Shown here piece after piece: positions 32,125 to 41,834 of a stretch of DNA of 64,000 nt. Location: the NCBI GenBank assembly GCA_963575745.1, contig CAUYUJ010003447.1, forward strand, positions 424,228 through 488,227. The letters are read 5' to 3'. The notes under the pieces are model-generated. The model did not search any database, was not told where the DNA came from, and saw only the letters and a program-made list of their open reading frames with translations. How positions within the stretch are numbered: position 1 is the stretch's first letter; the number at the start of each line of letters is the position of its first letter. The position numbers and the translations under genes are program-made. This DNA comes from Prorocentrum cordatum. Its lineage: Eukaryota > Sar > Dinophyceae > Prorocentrales > Prorocentraceae.

Positions 32125-32131
32125 TGTCGGG

Positions 32132-32172
<41 letters not shown>

Positions 32173-32215
32173 GGTGGTCGTGGTGGTCTTGGTCGCAGTC
32201 GCGGCCACGGTCGCG

Positions 32216-32276
<61 letters not shown>

Positions 32277-32365
32277 TCGTGTCGTCGTCTTCCCCTCGTC
32301 GTCGTCGTCGTCGCCGCCGTCCTGGCCCTGGTCGTGGTCGTCGTCGTCGTCGTCGCCTCCTCTGG
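32125..32365. repeat. CGT/CGTCGT trinucleotide tracts
   Basis: Two (CGT)n blocks (32128-32170, 32217-32280) and a weaker one to about 32355. Frames read poly-Val, Ser or Arg on plus and poly-Thr or Asp on minus. Confidence 0.9.
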
Positions 32366-33132
32366 GCCGGGGGGCCCCCCGCGCGGCCGGGGGGCCCCCT
32401 TCGGCGCGGCCCGAGGAGTTGGTCTGGGGCGGCGGCTGGGAGGCATCGCCTCGCGGGGCGGGCGCCTCTGGGCGCCTCGGGTCAGGAGCGAAACAAGGAC
32501 GTACATGTACATGAATCCACGCTGGTTTCGAGAGCACGCATTGCACAAATGTTCGTATAACGCGGCGGGTCTCGCGAATCGAGGGGCCGTGTTCATGTAC
32601 ATAGCTGGGCGCGTACGTCCTTTGTGGGCTCCCTATCGGGAGGCTCCTCGCTGCAACGGATGAGCGCAGCTCGAAAAGCTGGCCAGGAGGGATTCCCCAG
32701 CGCGAAAGCCGAACCCTACCCTCGTCGGGGGCGGAAAAGAGGGGGGTGATGACTAAGGGGGGGGTGGATATCATGGCGGGGGCCATGATATCTCCCCGGA
32801 TTTCGTGGCGCCTCTTCTTGTTTCATTACGTCCCTGGCCCCCCCGCTGGGCCGCGCACATTCCGCCGGTCATGATTTGCACTCCCCCCTCTTGGACACCC
32901 CCCTCTTGGCCGCTCCCGACCTCGCCAATCAGCGATTGAGGCAATTCGATGGGCGGCGGGGCTAGGGTTTGGAATTCGTCGAGCACGTGGCGAAGTCCGA
33001 GCCCTGCCCCCGCCTCCCATCGATTCGGGAGAATCGATGGTCGGTGGGGGCAGGGTTCGAAGGCCGCCACCCAACTCTGGGAGGGGAGCCCGGGGACCCA
33101 TGCCGAACATCTGGCCAGGGTGCAGGGTCCCT
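32366..33132. other. No gene recognised
   Basis: GC-rich. It includes CACCCCCCTCTTGG repeats at about 32879-32910 and an inverted pair GGGGGTGATGACTAAGGGGG / CATGGCGGGGGCCATG near 32745-32790. No coding evidence. Confidence 0.35.
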
Positions 33133-33260
33133 TGGCATCGCTCGGACGTGTGCATTTTTCCTTCGGCGAGGACCATCGAGGAGCATCCTTGATCACTTGG
33201 CGGAAAAAACCACGCACGAAACCGAAAAAACACAGGGAATGGACGTCCTAGCGATGGCCA
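33133..33260 (+). mobile_element. Family V TIR element
   Basis: TGGCATCGCTCGGACGTGTG at the left, ACGTCCTAGCGATGGCCA at the right. Possible target duplication GGTCCCT (33126-33132) / GGTCCAT (33261-33267). 128 bp. Confidence 0.8.
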
Positions 33261-33267
33261 GGTCCAT

Positions 33268-33492
33268 GCTGATCCGATCGATCCAGTCCCATGTCGATTC
33301 CGGCAGGAGGCCCGATCCGATTCGATCCTGACGTTCCGACGATCCGATGCGCCCTGATGTTTGCATGACGTTTCTGTGCCTCTTGGTGCAGTCGATCCGA
33401 TTCGAGTTCGGATATGTGCCGGTGCAGCCCGAGCCGATGCACATATTCCGATGCGATTCGATTGACCGATCCCATGCGGATTGATCCTGGGG
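33268..33492 (+). repeat. Family VI dispersed repeat (CCGATTCGATC-rich)
   Basis: Rich in GATCCGATTCGA. Shared ordered core GATCCGATGCG, TTTGCATGACGTT, TGGTGCAG, CGATCCGATTCGA with 49455-49660 and 55328-55553. About 220 bp, unknown class. In two of the three sites it follows a TIR element (family V here, family I at 55328). Confidence 0.65.
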
Positions 33493-33592
33493 TGGGCTCC
33501 CGGAGGGGCCGGGGGGCCCGTGTGAGCGACGGAAGAATGCACTGCGTGCTGCGCTGGCGGAGCGCTAAGCCGCGGCGTCAGGTCGCCATGTC

Positions 33593-33960
33593 TTGTCGCG
33601 TACGGCCCGCTTCGTTTCGTCGCTCACGTCTGGAGTGGATTCTGCCCAGGCGTCCGGCGTCGTCGTGATCATCTCCAGGCGGGGAGGCCTTTTCCCCGTC
33701 CTCGTCATCTTCGGGGGCTCCGTGGGGGCCGCTCCCAAGTGGCAGTCTGGGGAGGAGGAGGAGCGAGCGATTCCCGGCCTGGCCGCCGCCGCCAGCGACC
33801 TCGTCGCCGTGAACGTCGAGGAGGATCGTGGATCGAGACGCATCCACCCGTGCCAGGGAGGATCGAGGCTCGTTCGCGTTTCCGATCTTTGCTCCGTGCC
33901 TCGGGTTCTCGAGGGCTCCGCGGTGCCCGCGCAGGGAGGAATCTGCACGAAATGGTGTGA
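33593..33960 (+). CDS. Possible exon, unrecognised
   Basis: A plus frame with strong G/C third positions reads a hydrophobic stretch (VVVIISRRGGLFPVLVIFGG), then an acidic EEEER segment and LAAAASDLVAVNVEEDRG, up to a family E element at 33999. A membrane segment is possible. No domain, clear acceptor or start is seen, and the minus strand is also open, so this is tentative. Confidence 0.3.
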
Positions 33961-33998
33961 GGAGGCCCATCCTCTCTCTCTCTCCCTCCATGCACTTC

Positions 33999-34154
33999 AG
34001 GAGGGGAAGCAACACACAGACACAATTAATCGTCGACCCCCAGGAAACATGGGAAAATGTAGGAAGTGGGGGGGAAGACAAACACCGAGAAAATATAGGA
34101 AATATGGGGAATCCTGTTATTTGTGTGGCTTTTGTTTGTGTGTCCCAGGGCCCC
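33999..34154 (+). mobile_element. Family E element, full copy
   Basis: AGGAGGGGAAGCAACACACA, ACACAATTAATCGTCGACCC at the left. GTTTGTGTGTCCCAGGGCCCC at the right. TTCA on the left edge and TTCAG on the right edge may be a short target duplication. Confidence 0.8.
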
Positions 34155-34229
34155 TTCAGCACTGTCCTCCGTCTCCGTCCCTCCCTTCCTCCTCCCGTCC
34201 CCTCCTCCCCCACCACCCTTGGCCCTCCA

Positions 34230-34350
34230 GGAGGGCTGGAAGGTAGCCCTGCACACCCATAGACCCATCTCGACGGCCTCGAGCCTCGACTGGGATTCGG
34301 ACGTCGGGGTCCTGGTGGTATCTTTCAGCCCCTCCTGGAAGGTCAGGGCT
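34230..34350 (-). repeat. Dispersed repeat H, minus-strand copy
   Basis: On the minus strand GACGTCCGAATCCCAGTCGA and the following GGTCTATGGG...CAGGGCTA align with 42150-42254 on plus. Both copies give the peptide DVRIPVE in one frame. Confidence 0.5.
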
Positions 34351-34424
34351 CCTCTTCCCCCTCCCTCCCCTTCCTGCCTCCTCCCCCCCCCTGGGCGCCC
34401 CGCGGCGCCTGCTTCCAGGAGTAC

Positions 34425-34590
34425 CTGAGCCTCCTGTCGACCAGGGAGGCCCCGAGCGCCTCGCCGGGACCTCGCCGCCGCCGACGCCGCCGCCGCGGCT
34501 CCCGTTGTCTCGGGGCGACTGGCACGCGTGCGGGAGGAATTGGGGACGAAGAAGAGCGAGCAGCCCGAGCAGGTCCAAAGGGGGCGAGGG
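34425..34590 (+). CDS. Possible exon, unrecognised
   Basis: A pyrimidine-rich stretch ends in CCTGCTTCCAG (about 34421-34431) and is followed by an open frame EYLSLLSTREAPSASPGP, then an Arg-rich segment and EEERAARAG. The acceptor context is good, but there is no recognisable domain and no clear donor. Confidence 0.3.
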
Positions 34591-34885
34591 TGCGGGGGGT
34601 GGCCCGGGCAGCCTGGGAAGAGGGGCGATGGGGCTGGTGCGTTTCGGGGCGATCTACACGGGCACTTTATTAGCGAATGTAATTGGTTTTAGGGTTGTAA
34701 CACATGGTCGCAGCCACGCAGAGGGCGCGCGTAGCGACGCCCCAAATGCTCGGTCTCCGGCACTTCTGCGTGCCTGCGGCGCCCCCGCAGGCACGCAGAG
34801 GGCACGCGTGGCGACGGGGGCGTCGCCACGCAGAGCTTCTAAAGACCAAACATGTTGAAAACATTGTTTTCCACTGCTAAAGTAC

Positions 34886-35066
34886 CGAAACAACGGTTAC
34901 AACGTCCGACACCAGTTCTTGTTCATTCTGAACAGGGCGCACTGACTGTGTCGCCGCAGACGATGGCCATTTGAGACTCAAGCTCACCTGTCCAACAGCG
35001 GCCGCTGTCGGTTTGGGGCAGCATTTGTTGTTGGGCATCGTACCCATGTTTTCCGTATCCGTTTCG
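34886..35066. mobile_element. Family III TIR element, copy 2
   Basis: Left CGAAACAACGGTTACAACG, right CCATGTTTTCCGTATCCGTTTCG region. Interior CAGTTCTTGTTCATTCTGAA and AACAGCGGCCGC as in copy 1 (5151-5341). Confidence 0.75.
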
Positions 35067-35639
35067 TGTTTCCAGAGTTGTCGTCGTCCCTAGATTTCCG
35101 ATGTGTTGAGAGAATCGAGACGGAGGTTTTTCTACGTTTTCGGCGTCTGTAGGCCCTCGTTGGGCCCCCAGACCGTCAAAGAACTATCCAGGAGGAAAAG
35201 CGGGTCCCGGGAAGGTGGTCCAGAGCTTCGGGGACCCGCAATGAGAAAAAATACAGGACATTGGAGGTTTGGGCCCGCGTCTTCCTCGTTGGCCAGGCTT
35301 CGGATTGCACACGGCCCTCACCAGGTAGCCCCAGCTGGCCTGAGGCCCCCCGAGTAGTCCCAGCGGGCCCCAACAGGTCCCCCGAGTAGTCTGGGGCGAT
35401 CTCAACACCCTGGCGCCGCCTGCGGCGGCGCCCCTGGGTTGAGGAGCTGAGACCGCCCCGGACTACTCGGAGGACCAGTCGAGGCCCTATTTATTCGGGG
35501 CCTGATGAAGCCGGCCGGGACCACCTGGTGGGGGCTGTCTGCGCGCAAACCGAAGTCGTACCAGTCCATACCCTCATTGTCGGCCTGACCACTCTTCAGA
35601 GCGGAGCGGAGGAACTCACAACTCGAAGAAGGAAAACCG
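35067..35639. other. No gene recognised; local repeats
   Basis: AGTAGTCCCAGCGGGCCCCA / GGTCCCCCGAGTAGTC-type short repeats at 35350-35400 and GACTACTCGGAGGACC at 35459. These invert across CCTGGCGCCGCCTGCGGCGGCGCC (35410-35433). Confidence 0.4.
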
Positions 35640-35798
35640 CATAAACATAAACTTTTGGCGCTCCGCGCGGATTTCTTGGATCCGCGCTGGGCCCCCCCTG
35701 GCGACGCCTGCAGCGCCGCCCCTGGCGCGCTCCGCGCGCCAGGGAGGGGGGTCCAGCGAAGATCGAAGAAATCCGCTCGGAGCGCCGAAAGGTTGAAT
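35640..35798. mobile_element. Family IV foldback element, best copy
   Basis: CATAAACATAAACTTTTGGC, GCTCCGCGCGGATTTCTTGG at the left and ATCGAAGAAATCCGCTCGGA, GCGCCGAAAGGTT at the right form long inverted arms around a GC-rich core (CGCGCTCCGCGCGCCAGGG). About 159 bp. Other copies are at 6248, 8042, 23204, 42825, 44668 and 53966. It is the most frequent element in the window. Confidence 0.8.
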
Positions 35799-36029
35799 TC
35801 TTTACGCTTCGCGTATCCCCACCAGCCCATCTCACAGCAGCAACTCTTGCGAAGCATGCCGACAGTCGTGTTTTTCAGGCGTGTGTCCGCTTGGCCCCGC
35901 ATATCTCCCCTGTTCCTCCTTCCTCCCGCCTCCTTGTACATCCTCCTTGTGGGGGGAGCGGGAGAAGGACGAGGCGGAGGAGGAGGGAGAGAAAGCGCTC
36001 CTCGTGGTTTGAGTCGTTTGGGGTTTCTC

Positions 36030-36410
36030 GTCCTGGTGTGAGTCGTTCGGGCCCTTCTTCCTGGTGTGAGTCGTTCGGGCTCTTCGTGGTGTGAGTCGTT
36101 CGGGCTCTTCGTCCTGGTGTGAGTCGTTCGGGCTTCTCGTGGTGTGAGTTGTTCGGGCCCCTCGTCCTGGTGTGAGTCGTTCGGGCCCCTCCTCCTGGTG
36201 TGACTCGTTCGGGCTCCTCGTGGTGTGAGTCGTTCGGGGCCCGCGTCGTGGTGTGAGTCGTTCGGGCTCCTCGTGGTGTGAGTCGTTCGGGCGCCTCGTC
36301 CTGGTGTGAGTCGTTCGGGCCCCTCCTTGTGGTGTGAGTCGTTCGGGCTCTTCGTGGTGTGAGTCGTTCGGGCCCCTCGTCCTGGTGTGAGTCGTTCGGG
36401 CTCCTCGTGG
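36030..36410. repeat. Tandem array, units of 25 and 28 bp (GTGTGAGTCGTTCGGGC)
   Basis: About 14 units of GTGTGAGTCGTTCGGGC followed by TCTTCGTG, TCCTCGTG or CCCTCGTCCTG. Unit lengths are 1 mod 3, so an open frame cycles through all three phases. This explains a 632-codon minus-strand frame over 35402-37300. Confidence 0.85.
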
Positions 36411-36660
36411 GGCCTCTTGGGGGCCTCTTGGAGCCTCTTGGGGCCTCTTGGGGGCCTCTTGGGGGCCTCTTGGGGGCCTCTTGGGGGCCTCTTGGGGCCT
36501 CTTGGGGCCTCCTCTTGGGGGCCTCTTGGGGGCCTCTTGGGGCCTCTTGGGGGCCTCTTGGGGCCTCTTGGGGGCCTCTTGGGGGCCTCTTGGAGGCCTC
36601 TTGGGAGCCTCCTGGGGGCCTCTTGGGGCCATCTTGGGGCCTCTTGCGACCTCCTCAGAA
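36410..36660. repeat. Tandem array of GGGGGCCTCTTG
   Basis: About 20 copies of a 10-14 bp unit (GGCCTCTTGGG). The same motif is dispersed at 10521-10860 and elsewhere. Confidence 0.85.
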
Positions 36661-36939
36661 GCGCAAATGAGCGCTGCCCCCTGAGAAGGACAAAATGAGC
36701 CGTAAACCTTCGTAAAATCAATGATTTTGCTATGAAGGACGATGAGCGCTGCCCCCTCAGAAGCCCAAAATGGGCCCAAAACCATAGTAAAATCCATGAT
36801 TTTGGCTTCAGAGAAGAGCGGAGGCGCCAAACGGTCCCCCCCCCTGGGGGCCAGAATCCTCGTGAGGGTCGTCGTTTTTTGGCCCTCCGAGGAGTCGAAA
36901 AAGACTCCCCTGACGACCCGCGGCCCGCCCTCTCCAGGC
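36661..36939. repeat. Direct repeat with GAGCGCTGCCCCCTSAGAAG
   Basis: GAGCGCTGCCCCCTGAGAAG (36668) and GAGCGCTGCCCCCTCAGAAG (36746) head two copies of about 80 bp that share AAAATGAGCC/AAAATGGGCC and GTAAAATC.ATGATTTTG. Confidence 0.7.
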
Positions 36940-37060
36940 CCAGGGGGAGGGGGTAGGGGGAGGGGTAAACCCCTCCCCGAAGGGGAAGAAGGGGGGTTGA
37001 GGACAGAGCGGGCTCTCTAAACCACTCACGCCCAAAGGGCTGGTGGGATTTATGTCGTTT
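36940..37060. repeat. Repeat shared with 15600-15760
   Basis: AAACCCCTCCCCGAAGGGGA with a GGGGTAGGGGGAGGGG arm, then CACGCCCAAAGGGCTGGTGG. Confidence 0.45.
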
Positions 37061-37639
37061 CTCTTCTTCACACCAGGATCGGCGGTGTGCCTCCACCGAG
37101 ACGATCGAACGAACGAACAAAAGACATCGCCGGCCTTGTCTCACCGCTTTGCGGGAGCGGTTGCGTGGGGCGAGTCGTCTGCCTCTGACTGTACAGCATG
37201 ACACGGGATGTCCTGGCCGCGTGGCCGATACGAGTTTGACCCACGGAGAAAATAACATGCAGAAGTTATGAAAAGAGAAGGTATGGGTCGCGCGGGCCAA
37301 GACCTTATCTGTCCATGATCTCCCGATCTCGGTGATGGTAGTAAGATTCGGGCTTCCAGGATGGCCGAACTAGCAAGTACCACCAACGCCAATGTCTAGG
37401 GTCATCTTACTCCTGTGGAGGCAGCCCCCTGTGATGGTGTTGGTGCCCATTCCCTGGCCTCCAACACATGATTCGGGAATACCCATCGGTCTTTGAAAAG
37501 GTAGGTATTTTGGGATTCCCAGATTCCAATCTACTTTCAGCGCCCTCCTACTTCAAGAGTCGAGTGGTTTGCCCTCTTCCTTCCTCTTCAGGAGGCGTGC
37601 GGAAACCCAATTTTTTTTCAACGCCTTCCTACTTCATGT
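37061..37639. other. No gene recognised
   Basis: Mixed sequence. CGCCCTCCTACTTCA and CGCCTTCCTACTTCATG are a short direct repeat (37541, 37621). Confidence 0.4.
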
Positions 37640-37659
37640 TTCTACCTACTTCTTCCGAC

Positions 37660-38225
37660 CGATGGGTAGTGCCCTCGCCTCGAGCCAGACTGCACGTTTT
37701 GCCCAGGCGGTCAGGGCCATTTTTTGTTCGAAGAGTCCATCAGGGTGCACATGGCCGTGCTCTCGCCTCGATGCCGGCAGCACGTGTAGTCTCGACGGCC
37801 GCGCATCTTCATGAACAAATCCGCTGAGGTGCGCATGGCCGTGCTCTCGCCTCAGAGTCGGCTGCCTCTGTGGTCCGGACGTTACCAGCCTCGAACGTAT
37901 CCCTATCCCTAAGATTGACACGCCAAAAGGCGATGACAAACTTAGTGATTCACCTTCAAAAAATAAGGGAATCCCTAAGATTGGCATCGTGATGAGGAGG
38001 TTCCCAGCATAGGGATAGGGATAGGTTCCAGGCTGGTAAGGACGATCACGACCTCTTGTAGAGCAAGTGCGCTCAGGTGCATATGGCCGTGCTCTGGCTT
38101 CAATGCTGACTCCATTTTCGGTCCGGGCGGCCAAGACTCTTGGATACGCAACATGGAACCACTCTGGTGCACATGGACGTGCTCTCGCCTTGCCAATGCT
38201 GGCTGCATTTTGGGTCTGGACGGCC
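37660..38225 (+). repeat. Interspersed repeat GTGCACATGGCCGTGCTCTCGCCT
   Basis: Five decayed units carry (G)TGCACATGGCCGTGCTC, TCGCCTC.AATGC and GGTC(T/C)GGACGGCC (about 37665, 37745, 37830, 38080, 38168). Within it CCCTAAGATTG occurs twice and CCTATCCCTATCCC is inverted at about 38016 (GGGATAGGGATAGG). Confidence 0.65.
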
Positions 38226-38234
38226 GCGGTCCCG

Positions 38235-38700
38235 CAGGTCGTGCAGGCCGCACAGGTCCACAGGTCCCAAATGTCTCACAGGTCCCACACGTTCCACAGC
38301 TTCCACAGCCACAGGTCCACAGGTTCCATCCTTCATGCCGCATGGGTGCCACAGGTCCCAGAGGTCCCACAGGTCCCACAGGCCCCCCCAGGTCCCGCAG
38401 GTGGTACAGCCGCAGAGGCCCCACACGCGTCATGAGTTCCACAAGTTGCACAGGTTCCACAGGTCCCACAGGTCCCGCAGGTCTCACGGGCCCCACCAGT
38501 CCCACGGGTCCTACAGGTCCAACAGGTCGCACACGTCCCACAGGTCTGACAGGTCGCACAGGTCTCACAGGTCCTACAAGTCGCTAAAGTACTACAGTTC
38601 CTTGTTACCCCACAGGTTCCACTTGCCACATAGGTCCCACAGGTCCCAAATGCCCCACGGGTCCCACAGGTCGCACGGGTCCCAGAGGGCACACAGCTCC
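38235..38700 (+). repeat. Second CAGGTCCCA 9-mer array
   Basis: Same unit as 21003-22990, less regular, about 45 units. It directly abuts the previous repeat. Confidence 0.85.
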
Positions 38701-39299
38701 TTTCGATGCCATGAACCAACTAATCAGGGTGCTTTGCAGGAGTATTTGGTTCATGAACATGGCTCATCGGGCCCGAGCCGATACCGATTCCTGCTTCCCC
38801 CCTAGTCCTTTTCGCTTTGCCCCCTCGCTGCCACCCCCGCCCCTCCTCCACTACCGTCCTCTGCCCTTCCTTCTCTTATGCGTCCTCCCATCTTCCTCCT
38901 CCCGGCCTATCTCTCCTCCTCGCCTCCTGTCCCTGGGTCCTCCTCCCCGATCCCCATCAGTATCATTCGTCTGCATCTTCCTCCTTCCGGCGCGTCACCC
39001 TCCTACCCTTGCCCCTCTTCCTCCTCCTCTTCCTCCTCCTGTGCCTCGTCCTCCTTCGCCTCTTCCTCTGCGACCAGCCCACGTACCTGTCATCCGCCTT
39101 GCCGCCCCCAGTTCAGCAACATCGGCGAGGAGGAAGAGTGCCAGGCCCTCGGGCGCGCACGAGCGCCTTCTCACGTCCGCACCCCCGCACTGGAAGGCAT
39201 GGCGGGACTTGCCATGCGAGTGACGAGCGGCTGGATGCTTGTGTTGTGTGTTGGGCGTTGTGTGCGGGTACTTGTTTTGCGCGCGTCCACCTTGTGCGG
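38701..39299. other. Pyrimidine-rich stretch, no gene recognised
   Basis: A C/T-rich plus strand at 38790-39110 leads into less biased sequence. No domain in any frame. Confidence 0.4.
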
Positions 39300-39830
39300 A
39301 GTGTGTGTGTATATATATGTGTGTGATCGTCCGTGTGTTCGTGCGTGCGTGTGTGCGTCCGTGTGTTTGATTGCGTTGCGTGGCGGTATGCTTTGTGCGA
39401 ATGTAGGCGTTGCTGATTGTGCTTTGCTGTGGTGGTGTGTGTGTGTGTGTCTGTGTGGGCTCTGCTCGTGTGTATATATTTGCGTTCACGCGCACTATCA
39501 CATTTGCATTTCAGTATACGTGTCGGCTTCTGCGATGATGTGTGTACGCGCACGCGTGTGTGTGTGTGTGTACGTGTGTGTGTGTGTACGTGTGTCTGTG
39601 TGTGTGTGTGTCTGTGAATGTACGTGTGTACGTGTATGTGTGTGTGCGCGTGTGTGTGTGTGTGTGCGCGTGTGTGAGAGTATGTGTGCGCGCTCGTTTG
39701 CGCGCTTGCGTGTTACGCACATCTATGTATATATATGTATATAACTATGTATAGGTATATGTATATGTATATGTAAATGTAAATGTACATGTAAATGTAT
39801 GTATATACCTCGCACGTAATATCACACCTG
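39300..39830. repeat. TG and TA dinucleotide tracts
   Basis: (TGTG)n with CG interruptions to about 39710, then ATATGTATAT and GTAAATGTAAATGTAC repeats to 39810. Confidence 0.85.
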
Positions 39831-40228
39831 CAGTCACGAGTTGGCTTGCAGGGAGGAAGAGGACGGGGGGGGGCGGGTCGAGCAAGAGGGACGAGGGGCG
39901 AGGGGTGTGGACTTGGAGACGGGGAGGGGGATGAGGGCGAGTGGATAAGGGAACAAGCGCAGGGAAAGTTGTGAGGAGGAGGATGATGAGGAGGAGGAAA
40001 GCCAGGAGGAGGAAGATGAGGGAGATGAGGAGGATGAGGGGGAGCAGGAGGAGAAGGTCTCCTCCTTCCTCTCCTTACTGGCCCCTGTCTTCCACCTTTC
40101 ACTGTCTACCTTCCGCCGGCGACTCCTGGAGCGACGGCTCCAGGAGCCGCCCGGCCTGACAACCCCCCAGGCCGACAAGCCTGGGGAGGGTAAGGGCAGC
40201 GATCGAGAATCTCTCATGCCATCAGGAG
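39831..40228. other. Purine-rich, no gene recognised
   Basis: GGAGGATGAGGAGGAGGA-type sequence at 39970-40055 and mixed sequence around it. Confidence 0.45.
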
Positions 40229-40483
40229 CCAGGAACGAGGAGGAGGCGGAGGAGGAGAAGGCGGAGGAGGAGAAGGAGGAGGAGGGGGCGGAGGAGGAGG
40301 AGGAGGAGGAGGAGGAGGAGGAGGAGGGGCGGAGGAGGAGGAGGAGGAGGAGGAGGAGGGGGGCGGAGGAGGAGGAGGAGGAAGGAGGAGGAGGCGGAGG
40401 AGGAGGAGGAGGAGGAGGCGGAGGCGGAGGAGGCGGAGGAGGGAGGAGGAGGAGGAGGGGGAGGAGGAGGAGGAGAACGGGCC
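40229..40483. repeat. GGA/GAG/GGC polypurine tract
   Basis: (GAG)n with GGC interruptions. Frames are poly-Glu, Arg or Gly on plus and poly-Pro, Leu or Ser on minus. Confidence 0.9.
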
Positions 40484-40620
40484 GCCGGCGCCTTCGACCG
40501 CGTGCGCGCGCCCACCGCCCGCCTCTCCCACGAGACGGTTACGCTGGGCAAGATGGGCAGCGCGGACCAGGCGGCGCGCGCGCGCCCGGGGAGCAGGGGC
40601 TCGCCCCCCCAGGGCCCGGG
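40484..40620 (+). CDS. Possible exon, unrecognised
   Basis: Directly after the GGA tract a plus frame reads AAGAFDRVRAPTARLSHETV then TLGKMGSADQAARARP, with high GC at third positions. No acceptor, donor or domain can be fixed. Confidence 0.3.
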
Positions 40621-40870
40621 GGAGGCCCTCTTCCTCCTCCTCGTCCTCTCGCCCTCCAGGGCCCCCCACGGGAGAGACCAGGAAAGGCAGCGCCCTCCTC
40701 CCTCACGTCCTCCCGCCCTCCCTCCTCCTCGCCCCAGCGTCCGCCCTCCCCCCAGCACCTGCCTCCGCCTCCTGCGGCGGACCCCGCCTGCCATTGGGCC
40801 CGCTGCCGAGGGACGCGCCCTGCAGCCGCCCCGCGTCCGTGGGAAGCCCAGTCAGCCCGAGAAGCCTGAG
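40621..40870. other. No gene recognised
   Basis: GC-rich, C-rich stretch upstream of a family II element. Open in several frames with no motif. Confidence 0.3.
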
Positions 40871-40879
40871 AGGTTCAGC

Positions 40880-41109
40880 AAGCAGTGGCGAAGCGTCCTG
40901 GCTTGCCTACAGCCCCACCGAAGAGCGTTCGCAGAACCTGTTGTGGTCTGCCCGAAACGTTTGTAGAGCATTCCTGGCCCAGACTGTTTTGTTTTCAACA
41001 CATCGGGCCTACGTTCTACGCACAAGGACTTTGTTCTTAGAACATGCCCAGGTTCAAAGGACTTTTTCGTGGTAGGCGCATAGGAAGGCCGGGACGGTCC
41101 GTCCCTGCC
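40880..41109 (+). mobile_element. Family II TIR element (230 bp)
   Basis: Left AAGCAGTGGCGAAGCGTCCT, right GACGGTCCGTCCCTGCC. Target duplication AGGTTCAGC (40871-40879) / AGGTTGAGC (41110-41118), 9 bp with one change. Interior AACACATCGGGCCTACGTTC and TTCTTAGAACATG shared with 45341, 58009 and 59092. Confidence 0.75.
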
Positions 41110-41118
41110 CAGGTTGAG

Positions 41119-41834
41119 CAGCGAAGCGGCATCACAGCAGATACAGAGGAGGCAGAGCCGAATCTCAGCGCGCACGCCTCCACTGCCCTCTCGACATGGT
41201 GGAGGCGGCCGTCCAGTCTGACTCGTCCCTGCGCCAGCCTGCTCCCGACCTTCCCCCCCGCTCGGAAGCCGCGCAAGGGCTGCTCAATCCGTGGCTGCTG
41301 AAATCGACCTCCGGGAAGTTGTCTCCGTCCTCCCGGGAAGAAGCCCGTTGGCTGTTTCGCCTGCCGCGCCTCCTTCCGGGAAGTTATTTTTTCCTTCCGG
41401 GAGGGCCGTTTTAGCAGCCACGGTTTTAGCAGCCCGGGGGCCCCCGACCGGTGTGGTGACCACACCGTGCGGTGAGTCGGTGGGGATTCGGGGTCACCGC
41501 ACGGTTTTGGGACTCGAGCCCTTCTCCGAGGATGTCGCGGGCGACCGGGGCCTCTAGGGTCCCAAAGCCGTGCTGTGACGGACCGTGCGGTGAGGTCTGG
41601 GCGGATTTCGAGGTCTCCGCACGGTCAGTCACCACACCGTTTTGGGACTCCCAAGCAGCCCTCCCCCAGCTATCCACCCGCTCCGCCCTCCTCTCTTGCG
41701 CAGGCCGCTGGGCGCCGGCTGCGCCCGCGGCGTCGGCTCCCTGCTCCCCCCCTCCCTCGCTGCGCACGGGGGGGCGGAGCCGGCGCCGCCCCTCGCCGGC
41801 TCCCTCGGCGCGCTCAGCGCGTCAGGGGCCCCGC
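41119..41834. other. No gene recognised; local inverted and direct repeats
   Basis: GGTGTGGTGACCACACCG is a palindrome at 41450-41467. CACCGCACGGTTTTGGGACTC (41495) and CACCACACCGTTTTGGGACT (41630) are direct repeats. TTTTAGCAGCCACGGTTTTAGCAGCC is a tandem pair (41410). Confidence 0.5.

Noticed and set aside
35402-37300. 632-codon minus-strand frame
   Set aside because: Covers a family IV element and two tandem arrays whose unit length keeps all frames open. No domain.
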